From positions 5,232,649 through 5,296,648 of the forward strand of contig CM055312.2 of NCBI GenBank assembly GCA_029255685.2: a stretch of 64,000 nucleotides of DNA. Direction: 5' to 3'. A model generated the notes under the pieces. The model was given only the letters and a program-made list of their open reading frames with translations. It was not told where the DNA came from and searched no databases. The position numbers and the translations under genes are program-made. Shown here in pieces: positions 55,701-63,938 of this stretch; position 1 is the first letter of the stretch; every line of letters begins with the position of its first letter. The stretch is from Silene conica. Taxonomy: Eukaryota; Streptophyta; Magnoliopsida; Caryophyllales; Caryophyllaceae.

Positions 55701-55981
55701 TTCATAAGCTTCTTCATTGTGTCTCCCTTGATCACAACGATAACGTTTTCCAGCCAATCTGCAGTTTCTCTTGTCATCACTTCCTCCTGCTTCTTGCCTT
55801 TCCTCACTTCTTCGTCAAGGTCCAGCTTCTTCGCACACAAACGATTAAGCTCTTTCTGCAACTCACTCATATTATCTTTGTAACTGTTGACAAACCTCAG
55901 ATACTCTCCTATTCTAGTGACAACCAAATCCTTAAGTGTCCCGGTCACCGCTTCTACACCACCTAATATCGGGTCTGACAT
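39541..55981 (-). CDS. CC-NBS-LRR immune receptor; join of five exons, 1713 aa
   Basis: Exons on the minus strand are 55981-54709, 49047-48151, 42682-41337, 41263-40826 and 40728-39541. All junctions are GT-AG and the joined length is 5142 nt, exactly 1714 codons. Known role of the family: intracellular sensors of pathogen effectors, with an ATP/ADP-switched NB-ARC. Order: coiled coil (about 1-100), a long charged linker, P-loop GMAGCGKTT (about 420-428), kinase-2 as ILIILDNVG (493-501), RNBS-B LLITTRER, GLPL as CRGLPLAIV, MHD position as IQD (709-711), and LRRs from about 730 to the end. Closest in style to At4g27190/RPS2-like CNLs. The P-loop sits about 230 residues later than usual. Introns of 5661 and 5468 bp are full of transposons, so transcription needs checking. 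The join is my model; the frame and motif continuity support it strongly. Confidence 0.8.
40729..40825 (-). other. CNL intron 4 (97 bp)
   Basis: GTACTA...GTGCAG between exons 4 and 5, phase 0. Confidence 0.8.
40826..41263 (-). CDS. CNL exon 4: LRR block
   Basis: Residues 1173-1318. The acceptor GTACCAG precedes GGCATATTTCC (GIFPSLENLKLQ). It contains SVQNLKLLDISECDEL and further irregular LRRs. The donor is GACGAG before GTACTA. The intron before it is 73 bp. Confidence 0.85.
41264..41336 (-). other. CNL intron 3 (73 bp)
   Basis: GTATGC...ACCAG between exons 3 and 4. Both junctions are in phase 0. Confidence 0.8.
41337..42682 (-). CDS. CNL exon 3: first LRR block
   Basis: Residues 724-1172. 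The acceptor TTGACAG joins to give DKGKDHMALVESIPRWM. The LRRs are clear: LPETMGELERLQTLHLHHC, then IGKLVNLLVLSLRES, then IGELCNLRLLDVGGC. The exon ends at GCAAAG before donor GTATGC, in phase 0. Confidence 0.85.
43113..43761. mobile_element. hAT-type MITE, 649 bp
   Basis: The ends are TAGGGCGGAGAAAC and GTTTTGCTCACCCCTA (inverted TAGGGGTGAGCAAAAC). They are flanked by 8-bp near-duplicates gtaactag (43105-43112) and gtaattag (43762-43769). The interior is dominated by repeats of atccgaat/ggatccgga. Confidence 0.6.
44372..46490 (+). pseudogene. MULE (MuDR-like) transposase, broken
   Basis: Begins MEGSNWQVSL with an acidic region and the conserved NNWYKS...FKNGDEF start of the MuDR N-terminal domain, then a stop. 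After a solo LTR (44965-45718) it resumes with ITKEFNFKISYWKNWMANQ and LADLYGDWEESYAFL. The catalytic region is in shifted frames: IDDTHLSGKYRG (about 46010), a LSDRYKGI second-Asp motif (about 46190), CIRHHASNI, and AHxGGKRYG with a frameshift at about 46455. Stops, frameshifts and the insertion make it dead. It lies antisense in CNL intron 2. Confidence 0.75.
44965..45718. repeat. Solo LTR, 754 bp
   Basis: Ends TGTTAGTGATATTG and CTACAACA, flanked by the 5-bp duplicate TTGTG (44960-44964, 45719-45723). It interrupts the MULE frame and has no internal retroelement domain, so it is a product of LTR-LTR recombination. Confidence 0.8.
46500..47365 (+). pseudogene. PIF/Harbinger transposase relic (DDE_Tnp_4)
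   Basis: In three shifting frames one reads FVDGVIYNFGTEYLRRP, then FLGMMGRINCMHL, ASYDL, SYNDINVLQRSQIFDDIL, then NCYQYNMGYYLTDDIYPPW, QESVRK, DVERAFGVL, and finally KILKTCIILHNMIAEDERD. This is the known order of plant Harbinger transposases. The first catalytic Asp (normally SIDCMHW) is Asn here, and stops and frameshifts are present, so it is inactive. It follows the MULE relic with almost no gap and lies antisense in CNL intron 2. Confidence 0.75.
47988..48105. mobile_element. Degenerate MITE next to CNL exon 2
   Basis: The segments gtgacggatatcattttgtctcacaaaatgccc and ctacccgtcacaagcaaaat match the CTTGCTTGTGACGGG family (19478, 20405, 28838). It ends about 45 bp from the exon 2 donor. 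Confidence 0.45.
48151..49047 (-). CDS. CNL exon 2: NB-ARC domain
   Basis: Residues 425-723. The acceptor TACAG completes the P-loop as GKTTLAKEIAQ. It contains RNBS-A, kinase-2 (LDNVG instead of LDDVW), RNBS-B (LLITTRER), GLPL, RNBS-D (FLLLACLS) and IQDLVR at the MHD position. It ends GATAAAG before GTAATC. The upstream frame seen to 49123 is intron. Confidence 0.85.
49153..49807. mobile_element. Pack-MULE-like element, 655 bp
   Basis: The terminal inverted repeats are about 50 bp: GGGTGTTGCTCATTC...TTTACTCATTCATACAC on the left, mirrored on the right by gtatgaatgagtaaaactc...atgagcaattacg. They are flanked by aaatatta (49145-49152, 49808-49815), a target duplication of 8-9 bp typical of Mutator. 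The interior is a piece of a cellular gene (UPL5-like) with no transposase. This is the definition of a Pack-MULE. Confidence 0.7.
49253..49672 (+). pseudogene. UPL5-like ubiquitin-ligase fragment (ubiquitin-like domain)
   Basis: Starts MPIDNYPAKRTFDDYHH, with a basic PRKCSKF stretch, then LHLQFFVKTMSDSKTLVFQA. After a frameshift at a run of six G (about 49463-49468) it continues TVEELHWRIQMITGIPV, LIYKGKQLQFEQTM, ENDAGLQLVGR and ending GHAKAWRAS. This is the N-terminal ubiquitin-like domain of plant HECT E3 ligases of the UPL5 type, which regulate leaf senescence in Arabidopsis. The HECT domain is absent. The fragment lies inside a Mutator-type element, antisense to the CNL gene. The family call rests on the LQFFV and RLIYKGKQLQ pattern as I know it. 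Confidence 0.7.
50056..50120 (+). repeat. tRNA-derived SINE-like piece
   Basis: A box like RNA polymerase III box A (TAGTTCAAACGG, followed by tagag) is followed about 30 bp later by box B-like GCGGGTTCAAATATT. No cloverleaf tRNA closes, so this is more likely a SINE head than a tRNA gene. Confidence 0.35.
50271..50430. mobile_element. Degenerate MITE of the GTCTTGCTTGTGACGG family
   Basis: Starts aagtcttacttgtaacg and includes ctcataacaaggcaagtgaaagg and cagcttgtgacaaatagtg. A diverged copy of the MITE at 19478. Confidence 0.35.
51030..51787. mobile_element. Tourist-like MITE, 758 bp
   Basis: The ends GGCCATATTTGGTAGATTA and TTGTTTACCAAACAGTTTC are inverted repeats, flanked by TAA (51027-51029, 51788-51790). 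The interior shares the attagcagattt/aatatgctaatt style with 12988-13349. Confidence 0.65.
52166..52556. mobile_element. hAT-type MITE with GGGCTGG-rich interior, 391 bp
   Basis: The ends TAGGGCTGTACAATGGGC and GCTACTTTGTCCAGCTCTA are inverted repeats. They are flanked by a perfect 8-bp duplication CCAATCAC (52158-52165, 52557-52564). The interior is unusually GC-rich with repeated gggctgggc/ggcccag. Confidence 0.8.
53035..53100 (-). repeat. SINE-like piece
   Basis: On the minus strand, box A-like TGGCATAGTGACAT is followed by box B-like GTGTTCAAGCTTC about 40 bp on. Similar in layout to 50056-50120. Weak evidence. Confidence 0.25.
53860..54595. mobile_element. TIR element, Mutator-like MITE (copy B)
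   Basis: The left side cacatacggattttactctttcacatacac is inverted on the right as tgtacgtgaaaaagtaaagttcgtatgtg. It shares termini and the gcatgcttcatgc interior with 16190-16945. It ends about 110 bp from the exon 1 donor. The boundaries are approximate. Confidence 0.45.
54709..55981 (-). CDS. CNL exon 1: coiled coil, linker, start of P-loop
   Basis: Residues 1-424 plus one base. The start MSDPILGGVEAV was chosen because it is the usual CNL N-terminus position. A longer upstream frame adds 50 residues without family character. The CC region has MSELQKELNRLCAKK and ETADWLENV. Residues about 185-260 are an acidic/basic stretch with imperfect repeats (DREVFRTDEEPDRDLF, DEERDRETSDEEGDR). The exon ends inside the P-loop at GGT TGC G before donor GTAAGT. 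Confidence 0.85.
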
Positions 55982-56586
55982 TATTACTCTCTCAAAACTC
56001 GCTTTCTTTTTGTTTGTTTGTTTGTTATCTGGGTTTGACAGAAATAACTTCCAAAATAGAAACTTGGAAGATAAAATCAGAGGAGTTGAACAAAAGCAAT
56101 TATTTTCATTCACTTCCGTATAACTCTTCAAATTCTTGTGTCTACGAATGAAAGTGTTGTTGCAAGATTTATATTGATCTGTACAAGATGCCGATTTGTT
56201 AATATTAAAGTCACAAATGGCTGGAAATTTATAAAATATGACCCAGATTGAGTCTACTTTATTTATGGTTCACAACAGTGGCCTGTCGTGCTTGCTTAAT
56301 AGCCGGAGACACGAGCCATGTGCATTGTGTAAAATTCAACAGAGACAAACAGATAAATAATCATATTAGTTGTTGCATTTTTGTAAAGAAACCCCAAAGT
56401 GTTACATGTGAGAATTATCCCACATTCATAAAAAATGAGATGAATTATCACTTTATAAAGCAGAGTTACTCTCTTTATCGTCAATTGGTTTAGAGTGTAA
56501 CTATTAGGAATATTATCGTCATATTATTATCATATTGTATGAGGCCCAATCCAATAGAGGTTGTAGTGTGTAATTATATAAGCCGG
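55982..56586 (-). promoter_or_regulatory. Upstream region of the CNL gene
   Basis: About 600 bp between the CNL start and the copia element. On the minus strand a TATAAAT box lies at 56173-56167, about 190 bp upstream of the chosen ATG, a plausible promoter position. The chosen ATG follows an upstream in-frame Met at 56131 that may be in the 5' UTR. The promoter is cut short by the copia insertion. Confidence 0.3.
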
Positions 56587-59583
56587 TGTGTGATAAACAC
56601 AACAATCATACGGACTCCTAATGTAGCCAATCTGCAACATGTAGCTATCAAATCTTTTATACCACTGCCTCGGCGACTGTTTAAGCCCATATAAGGACTT
56701 CTTCAGCTTGCAAACATAGTCTTCCTTACCCGGAACTTGAAAACCATCTGGCTGAGTCATGTATATCTCTTCTTCCAACTCTCCATGTAGGAAAGCTGTC
56801 TTCACATCTAGCTGTTCGAGCTCTAGATTCCGATGTGCAACTATTGCTAGCAACACCCTGATGGAAGTATGTCTGACCACTGGTGAAAATATTTCATTAT
56901 AGTCTACCCCCTCTTTCTGACTGAACCCACGAGCTACCAAACGAGCCTTATACCTTATACCCTCAGCAACAGTTTCTCCTTCCTTTTTCTTGAAGACCCA
57001 CTTACAAGTAACAATCTTTCTGTCTTGAGGCTTCTTTGATAATTCCCAGGTCTGATTCTTGTGAAGTGACTCCATCTCATCTCCCATGGCAGCAAGCCAT
57101 TGGGCAGATTCAGAACATGTAACTGCTTCTGTATAAGTGGATGGCTCAGATAGGCCAGGATCCACCTCCTCAGCAACTTCTAGTGCATAACCCACCATAT
57201 CTTCAAAACCCAATCTATTCGGAGGCTTACCAAAATTGGACCTGATTGACCGATCACGGGCCAAACTCTGCTGATTCGGAATTGGTATTGAAGAAACGGA
57301 CGGTACAGATTCGGATTCAGACTGTAGTGGTTGACTTTCCTCTTGTGGTTCACTCTCTTCAAGAGTGTCTTTCTGCTCCACCTGCTTATCAACACTACTA
57401 CTACTATCTGACATAACAACGGACTTCACAGTAGGATTAACCATAGAATTTTCATTAAAAACGACATTGCTGCTTAAAATAACCCTACCTTCAGACGGAG
57501 ACCAGATGCGATATCCCTTGACACCATCCCCATAACCCATGAATACTCCCTTTTTAGCTCGAGGCTCAAGCTTACCCTCACTTACATGATAATAAGCAGT
57601 ACTACCAAAAGCCCTTAAAATAGAATAGTCAGCAGGCTTACCAGACCACATCTCAAACGGAGTTTTGAGATTCAGACTTGTGTGAGGTCCCCGATTTATC
57701 AGATAGCATGCTGTACTAACTGCTTCTGCCCAGAATCTTCTAGTTAGTCCAGCATTAGAGAGCATGCACCTTGCCCTCTCCAGAAGGGTCTGATTCATTC
57801 GTTCGGCTACACCATTCTGCCGAGGTGTATCTCGGACTGTACGATGTCTAGCAATCCCTTCATTCCTGCAGAACTCATCGAACTCAGACCAACAAAATTC
57901 TAGACCGTTATCAGTTCGCAGCCTCTTGACCTTCTTTCCAGTTTGATTCTCCACTAATGCCTTCCACTGCTTAAAGTGAGTAAAGGCTTCAGATTTGTGC
58001 TTCATCATAAAGATCCAAGTCTTGCTTGAATAATCATCAATAATTGACACAAAATATCTGTGTCCTCCCAAAGATTCCACCTTAGAAGGACCCCAACAAT
58101 CAGAATGGATATAATCAAGTGTGCCCTTGGTCCTATGCACTGCTTTAGGAAACTTGCTGCGATGTAGCTTCCCGAATACACAATGCTCACAGAAATCCAG
58201 ATTATTGACCTTGTGGCCACACAGAAGATCTTCTTTTGAAAGAGTCTGCATCCCCCTTTCACTCATATGACCAAGCCTCATATGCCACAGCCTAGTCATA
58301 TCTTCTTTATCAACATCTGAGGATGCAACAGAAATAGAATCTGACAGTGTCGATCCCTGAAGATAATATAGAGTACCGTGTTTGATACCTCTCAGAATCA
58401 CATTAGAACCTTTGCAGACGTTCAGAACTCCACCTTCACCCTGAAAATTGAAACCCTTCTGATCAAGAGTACTTAAGGAAATCAGATTCTTTGTCATCAG
58501 TGGAACATGTCTAACTTCATTCAATGTGCAGAATCTACCATCATGTGTCCTTATCTTAACTGAGCCGATTCCCACTATTCTGCAAACAGCACTGTTGGCC
58601 ATAGAAATATTGCCTCCATCTATCTGCTCATAAGTTGTAAACCACTCTCTCCGGGGACATATATGGTAAGACGCTCCAGAATCTAATAAGATCCACACAT
58701 CAGTATGATTTGTGACCTTATTACTAACAAGAGCATAATCATCTTCCTCGGAATCTCCATTAGCTACCCCAGCAGTACCAGATTCATTCTGTTTATCTTT
58801 CTTGGGACACGTGAATTTCCAATGCCCCTTTCCTTTACAGTAGTTACAAACATCAGTAGGTTTAGGACCCTTAAAACCAGATGTACCAGAGGTACCAGCA
58901 GAACTAGAAGAACCAACATAAGAAGGCTTCTTATACTTTTTCTTCCCAGAATTTCCCTGTCCAAAACCCCTGCTAGCTACTAACCCTGCGGCCTGATTAT
59001 CTGTGACTGTACCAGCCGCCTTATGGCGCAATTCTCTAGTATGAAGAGACGATCTAACCTCTTCTAGAGTCACGGTATCCTTACCCACAATAAAAGACTG
59101 TACGAAATTCTCATACGACAGTGGTAAAGAAACTAACAGAATTAATGCGGCATCCTCATCTTCTACCTTAACATCAATATTACGCACTTCTAGTAAAATT
59201 GTGTTTAACTGATCTAGATGATCCCGGAGAGGCATACCTTCCTGCATTCTCAGACTGAACAGACGTTGCTTTAGAAGCAACTTATTGGTCAAAGACTTCG
59301 TCATATAAAGACTCTCAAGCTTTACCCACAGACCTGCGGCGGTTTCTTCCTCCGCGACTTCAGTAATAATATCATCAGCAAGACACAACATAATTGTTGA
59401 ATGTGCCTTCTCCTCCTGACTGGTCATCTCAGCGGTGACTGCAACGGCGGCTGCGCCTTCCTGCTTCTTCTGAAGCGGCGTCCATAACCCTTGTTGCTTT
59501 AACAGAGCCCGCATCTTGATTTGCCATAAACTGAAACTATTTCTCCTAGTAAAACGATCGATCTTTATGTTCATCGCCGACAT
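56587..59583 (-). pseudogene. Copia gag-protease-integrase-partial RT (Tork-like)
   Basis: The frame starts MSAMNIKIDRFTRRN (gag, UBN2 type, as in Tnt1-like Tork elements). A CCHC knuckle, CNYCKGKGHWKFTC, is at about 246-259. Protease has DSGA (D301). The gag-pre-integrase motif is LWHMRLGHMS. Integrase D495 is in HSDCWG, followed by RTDNGLEF and RQNGVAERMN. RT begins with WVFKKKEG and stops after the DVKTAFLHG and [16 protein letters not shown] motifs. The last residues (PAYIITHYNL...) are read from flanking DNA, so YVDD and RNase H are missing. The frame before the break is intact. Confidence 0.85.
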
Positions 59584-59605
59584 CTTTCTAATTCAGGAAC
59601 CCGAA

Positions 59606-59618
59606 GGCTCTGATACCA
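59606..59618 (-). other. Primer binding site (tRNA-iMet)
   Basis: TGGTATCAGAGCC on the minus strand, three bases from the LTR edge. Confidence 0.85.
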
Positions 59619-59621
59619 GTT

Positions 59622-59981
59622 TGTTATAACGGAAGCACAGAGAAAGACTAAAACAAACAATAAAGAACAAACGCACAGATTTACGTGGTTCACTAACGGT
59701 GTGTTAGCTACGTCCACAGGGCAGAAGGGAGAGAGTTTTATTAATGTGAGGAGTTTTTCAGATTACAGATTCAGAACGATATTAAAGTATGTGTCTGCTA
59801 GGGTAGAGGTTAAGAGTTTATATAGTACTCTTAACCTAATACAAAACAGATTAGAATTAATCTAATAAAGCCCAAACAGAAACCCTAGCCCAATACAGAA
59901 ATCCGATACCGTTTAGGTTTCGGGGACCCCCGCATAGTCGTTCGAAGCGGCGACTAACAGATTCAAGGCATAGACCCAACA
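59622..59981 (-). repeat. Shared copia LTR, 360 bp
   Basis: On the minus strand it starts TGTTGGGTCTATGCC and ends CCGTTATAACA. A polypurine tract (CAAGGTGGAGATT) precedes it and a PBS follows it. It therefore acts as 3' LTR of one copy and 5' LTR of the other. Confidence 0.85.
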
Positions 59982-60103
59982 AATCTCCACCTTGACTTGA
60001 ATTCTCTCACAAACAGACAGATGTACCAGATGCATCCCATAGATGCCAGAAGTACCAGAAACTCTTCTCCCTTCCCCCTCAGATATTGCCCTTAGCTGGG
60101 CAA

Positions 60104-61605
60104 TCAGTTGCTTCGAATATTTAGCAAGTCCAAACAGTGTTGGAACTTGCTCTCAGTCACTGGCTTAGTGAACATATCAGCTGGGTTATCAGCAGTACCC
60201 ACTTTGTTCACCTTAATCCTCTTCTCATTCCTCAGAAAGTGATATCTCACATCTATATGCTTAGTCCTCTCATGATGGACTTGATCTTTAGCCAAGCAAA
60301 TTGCACTAAGACTGTCACAAAATACAATTGCTTGCTCCTGATGTAGACCCAGATCACTGATCAACCCTTTCAACCAGATTCCCTCTTTTGCTGCTGCAGT
60401 CAAGGCCATGTACTCTGCTTCAGTAGTAGACAAAGTAACTGTAGGCTGCAATGTAGCCTTCCAGCTGACGACCGAACCACCAAGAGTGAAAACATAACCA
60501 GTCATTGATCTTCTGCTATCAACATCTCCTGCATAATCAGAATCTGAGTATCCTGCCACAAGACACTCCATATCACCTCCATAAACGAGACCAACATCAG
60601 ATGTACCCTTAAGGTACCGAAATATTCTCTTCACAGCTTGCCAATGTTCCTTACCAGGATCAACCATAAACCTACTAACAACACTGACTGACTGTGCTAA
60701 ATCAGGTCTAGTGCAAACCATAGCATACATCAAGCTACCTACTGCACTAGAGTACGGAACTCGAGACATGTAATCCCTTTCTTCAGCTGACTTGGGTGAG
60801 AAAGCAACAGATAGATGTGCATTTGCAGCACTAGGAGTATCTATAGGCTTTGCAGTAGCCATACTAAATCTGGATAGAACCTTCTGAATGTAGCTCTTCT
60901 GAGATAAGAAAAGCTTCTTCTTACTTCTATCTCTATAAATCTCCATTCCCAGAATTTTTCTCGCTGCACCCAAGTCTTTCATGTCAAACTCTGCACTGAG
61001 GAGACCCTTCAACTTCTGAACATCAGACTTATTCTCTGCAACTATCAACATGTCATCTACATATAGGACCAAATAAATAAAAGAACCATTTTCCACCTTT
61101 GTGTGATAAACACAACAATCATACGGACTCCTAATGTAGCCAATCTGCAACATGTAGCTATCAAATCTTTTATACCACTGCCTCGGCGACTGTTTAAGCC
61201 CATATAAGGACTTCTTCAGCTTGCAAACATCGTCTTCCTTACCCGGAACTTGAAAACCATCTGGCTGAGTCATGTATATCTCTTCTTCCAACTCTCCATG
61301 TAGGAAAGTTGTCTTCACATCTAGCTGTTCGAGCTCTAGATTCTGATGTGCAACTATTGCTAGCAACACCCTGATGGAAGTATGTCTGACCACTGGTGAA
61401 AATATTTCATTATAGTCTACCCCCTCTTTCTGACTGAACCCACGAGCTACCAAACGAGCCTTATACCTTATACCCTCAGCAACAGTTTCTCCTTCCTTTT
61501 TCTTGAAGACCCACTTACAAGTAACAATCTTTCTGCCTTGAGGCTTCTTTGATAATTCCCAGGTCTGATTCTTGTGAAGTGACTCCATCTCATCTCCCAT
61601 GGCAG
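60104..61605 (-). pseudogene. Copia RT and RNase H, 5'-deleted copy
   Basis: About 500 codons run from [16 protein letters not shown] through the RT ([11 protein letters not shown], catalytic YVDD) to RNase H ([26 protein letters not shown]) and the C-terminal [22 protein letters not shown]. The frame is open to its natural stop. Residues upstream of the Met at about 61600 come from the LTR stub and are not native. The copy lacks gag, protease and integrase. Confidence 0.85.
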
Positions 61606-61608
61606 CGA

Positions 61609-61665
61609 GACCCCCGCATAGTCGTTCGAAGCGGCGACTAACAGATTCAAGGCATAGACCCAACA
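61609..61665 (-). repeat. 57-bp LTR stub
   Basis: Identical in type to the outer end of the LTR 59622-59981 (gacccccgcatagtcgttcg...tagacccaaca). It is joined directly to the RT gene, which marks a deletion junction. Confidence 0.8.
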
Positions 61666-63071
61666 AAGGCAATAATACGAAATACAATTTACAACTTTAA
61701 CATGGTATCAAGTTCAGGTTGTTTTCCGCAACCCAAACAACCCTAAATAAAAAAACACACACAAAACAAACATACACAGCCTTCAGCCGTCACATTGGCT
61801 GGCTGGTATGTGCTCTTGAACTATTGATACCGATGCATCCCATCATGTCACATGCGATTTATCTTGCTTGATGGCTTCATATAAGATTCCGGCACGACCC
61901 GTTGGTCTCCCAAATGGGCAACGTGTTGAGTCCACTCTTATGGAGTCGGTCTATATTAATGCTTCCCTCAATGTTGCTCGTGTTCTTTATGTCCCAAGTC
62001 TTACTTGCAGTTTATTATCCGTCTCACAACTTGCCTCTGTTCGTGATTTAATTTTTGAATTTGCTAAGATTTCTTATCTCATACAGGACCGTTCCCTGAA
62101 GACGACGATTGGAGTTGGTGAGTTACGGGATGGATTGTATTGGATACAAGCATGTGCTCCTTCAGCGGCAATTCATCAAGTAAGTGCTCCGGGTTCTCGT
62201 GACCTTTGGCACCGTCGTCTTGGACACCCTTCTGATCCAGTTGTCAAATCCCTTCCCTTTGCTCAGAATTTACATTTTAATAAAGCTTGGGTGTGTGATG
62301 TTTGTCATTTCGCTAAGCAACATAGAAATAGTTACGCGAATAATGATCGGCGTGCTTCTGTTATTTTTGATCTAGTACATTGTGATTTATGGGGCCATTA
62401 TCGTATCCCGTCATCTTGTGGTGCACATTATTTTTTGACGATTGTGGATGATTTTTCTCGTGCAACTTGTGTTTATTTATTGACTGATAAGACGGAAGTA
62501 ACGGATATGTTCATGAATTTTGTTAACATGGTTCGTACTCAGTTTTCTAAGTCTCTTAAAGTGGTCCAAAGTGACAATGGTACCGAATTTAATTGTATGG
62601 TGGGCTATTTTCTCGCACAGGGTATTCGGTTCCAAAGTCTTGTGTCGGTACCCCCGCAACAAAATGGGTGGGTTAAGCGTAAACATCGTCACATTCTCAA
62701 TGTGGCACGATCTCTCTTATTTCAAGCCAATTTAGATAAGTCTTTTTGGGGCGAGAGGATTCTTACCGCGCGCTGTGTTCCTTACTAATCGTACTCCTTC
62801 CCCGTTAATTGACAACAAAACCCCTTATGAGTGTTTGTATGGTGCCACCCCGTCCTACACTAACTTACGTGTTTTTGGATGCCTAGCATTTGCTCACAAT
62901 CAACTTACTCGCGGTGATAAATTTGAAAAAAGAAGTCGAAAATGCATTTTTGTTGGGTACCCGAATGATAAAAAAGGGTGGAAATTGTTCGACCTTGCCA
63001 CGCATACTTATTTTGTTTCCCGTGATGTCGCTTTTCATGAGTCGGTCTTCCCTTTTGCTACTCCTCACCTT
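61666..63071 (+). pseudogene. Copia element, gag-deleted, protease-integrase
   Basis: A PBS (TGGTATCA) lies at 61703. Gag is almost entirely missing. A protease start has IDTDASHHVT, with D replacing the usual G of DTGA (about 61826). Then come WHRRLGHPS, the zinc pair CDVCHFAKQH, integrase VHCDLWGHYRIPSS and SDNGTEF, and the third acid in NGWVKRKHRH (K where E is expected). A frameshift at about 62780 precedes NRTPSPLIDNKTPYE and FVGYPNDKKGWKLFD. It is closest in motif to the intact element at 30225 (Ale-like). A CACTA insertion cuts it at 63071. Confidence 0.8.
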
Positions 63072-63089
63072 CACTACAAAACAATGCTC

Positions 63090-63450
63090 TATTTGCGACG
63101 GACAGGTCCGTCGCAAACAAGGTGAAATCCGTCGCAAAAACAACATTTGCGACGGACAGTGTCTGTCCCTTATTTTTGTCGCAAAAAGATAATTTGGGAC
63201 GGATTTTTCCGTCGCAAAAATTTTGCGACGGATTGACCAAGTTTTGCGACGGAATGGCTTTGACCATCTGGTCAAAGTGAGACAATATTTGCGACGGAAT
63301 TTCCGTCGCAAATGTCCCCTTTTGCGACGGAATTTCCGTCACAAAAGGGGACATTTGCGACGGAAATTCCGTCGCAAATATTGACTCACTTTGACTTATG
63401 GTCAACATTTGCGACGGAATTCCGTCGCAAATCGAGACATTTTCGTCGCA
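63090..63450. repeat. CACTA subterminal repeats TTTGCGACGGA
   Basis: More than ten copies of TTTGCGACGGA or its inverse TCCGTCGCAAA, often as head-to-head pairs such as ttgcgacggaatttccgtcgcaa. In En/Spm elements such subterminal motifs bind the element's TNPA-type protein. Confidence 0.85.
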
Positions 63451-63699
63451 AATTCCTGTATTATTTTTCGGTTTCAGCTGTTTTTTCAGCTCCCCATTTC
63501 AGTTAAATGGCTCATTTTACCCTTTTGTAAGCTCTCCAAACCTGCATATTTCAGCAAAAACAACCCAGCAACAAAGAACTTGTCCGAGACAAGGTTTTTA
63601 AAAGGTTTTTTCATAACTAAAATGAAGGTTTTACATATGTTCATCCAACTAAAAACTAAACATAATCCGCGGTAGACCAACTAACCAACCTAATAAAAC
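63451..63699. other. CACTA internal region, 3' UTR side
   Basis: Lies between the subterminal repeats and the stop of the partial exon. No gene is seen. Confidence 0.4.
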
Positions 63700-63938
63700 C
63701 TATCTAACGGTGGTGTCAGTGGGCTGTGGGGTGGCGAAATGGCTGGCCGCCCTAGCATTGTCGCCGCCGTCATCATCGAAGTCGCGTCTCGGCTGAGAAA
63801 AGCCTCCCGGGTTGCAGCTTTGAGTAGTGAACTCCCCCCGTTGACTTAAGAACTCTTCAATTGCCTTCAGCCTTTGAGATGTCTCGAGATCACGTTCTCT
63901 TAGTTGAGCATTCTCTCGAAGAACTCTGCTGACGATAC
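63700..63938 (-). CDS. Partial last exon of the CACTA-encoded protein
   Basis: After an acceptor (TTAATTGCAG at 63948-63939) 78 codons run to TAG. A coiled-coil-like stretch RVLRENAQLRERDLETSQRL is followed by an acidic DFDDDGGD segment. Position near the element end and the leucine/charged heptads fit the C-terminus of plant En/Spm transposase-type proteins (Ptta/En/Spm). The rest of the gene is beyond the window, so identity is uncertain. Confidence 0.45.

Larger units (their letters stand above)
56587..61665 (-). mobile_element. Two Tork-like copia copies sharing one LTR
   Basis: Minus-strand order: 57-bp LTR stub (61665-61609), RT and RNase H (61605-60104), polypurine tract, full LTR (59981-59622), PBS, gag to start of RT (59583-56587). 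The first copy lacks everything from 57 bp inside its 5' LTR to the RT. The second lacks everything after mid-RT. They overlap in a 505-bp RT segment (56587-57091 and 61101-61605) that differs at only a few positions. Confidence 0.75.

Noticed and set aside
55982..56131. Fifty extra N-terminal residues of the CNL
   Set aside because: The segment has no coiled-coil character and ends in a Lys/Asn-rich piece; MSDPILGGVEAV fits the family start better, though the upstream Met cannot be excluded.
61606..61687. N-terminal residues [19 protein letters not shown] of the RT frame
   Set aside because: Encoded by the LTR stub and flanking DNA, not by the copia gene.
63040..63440. Frames rich in FATE/SQK repeats near the window end
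   Set aside because: They translate CACTA subterminal repeats; no protein evidence.
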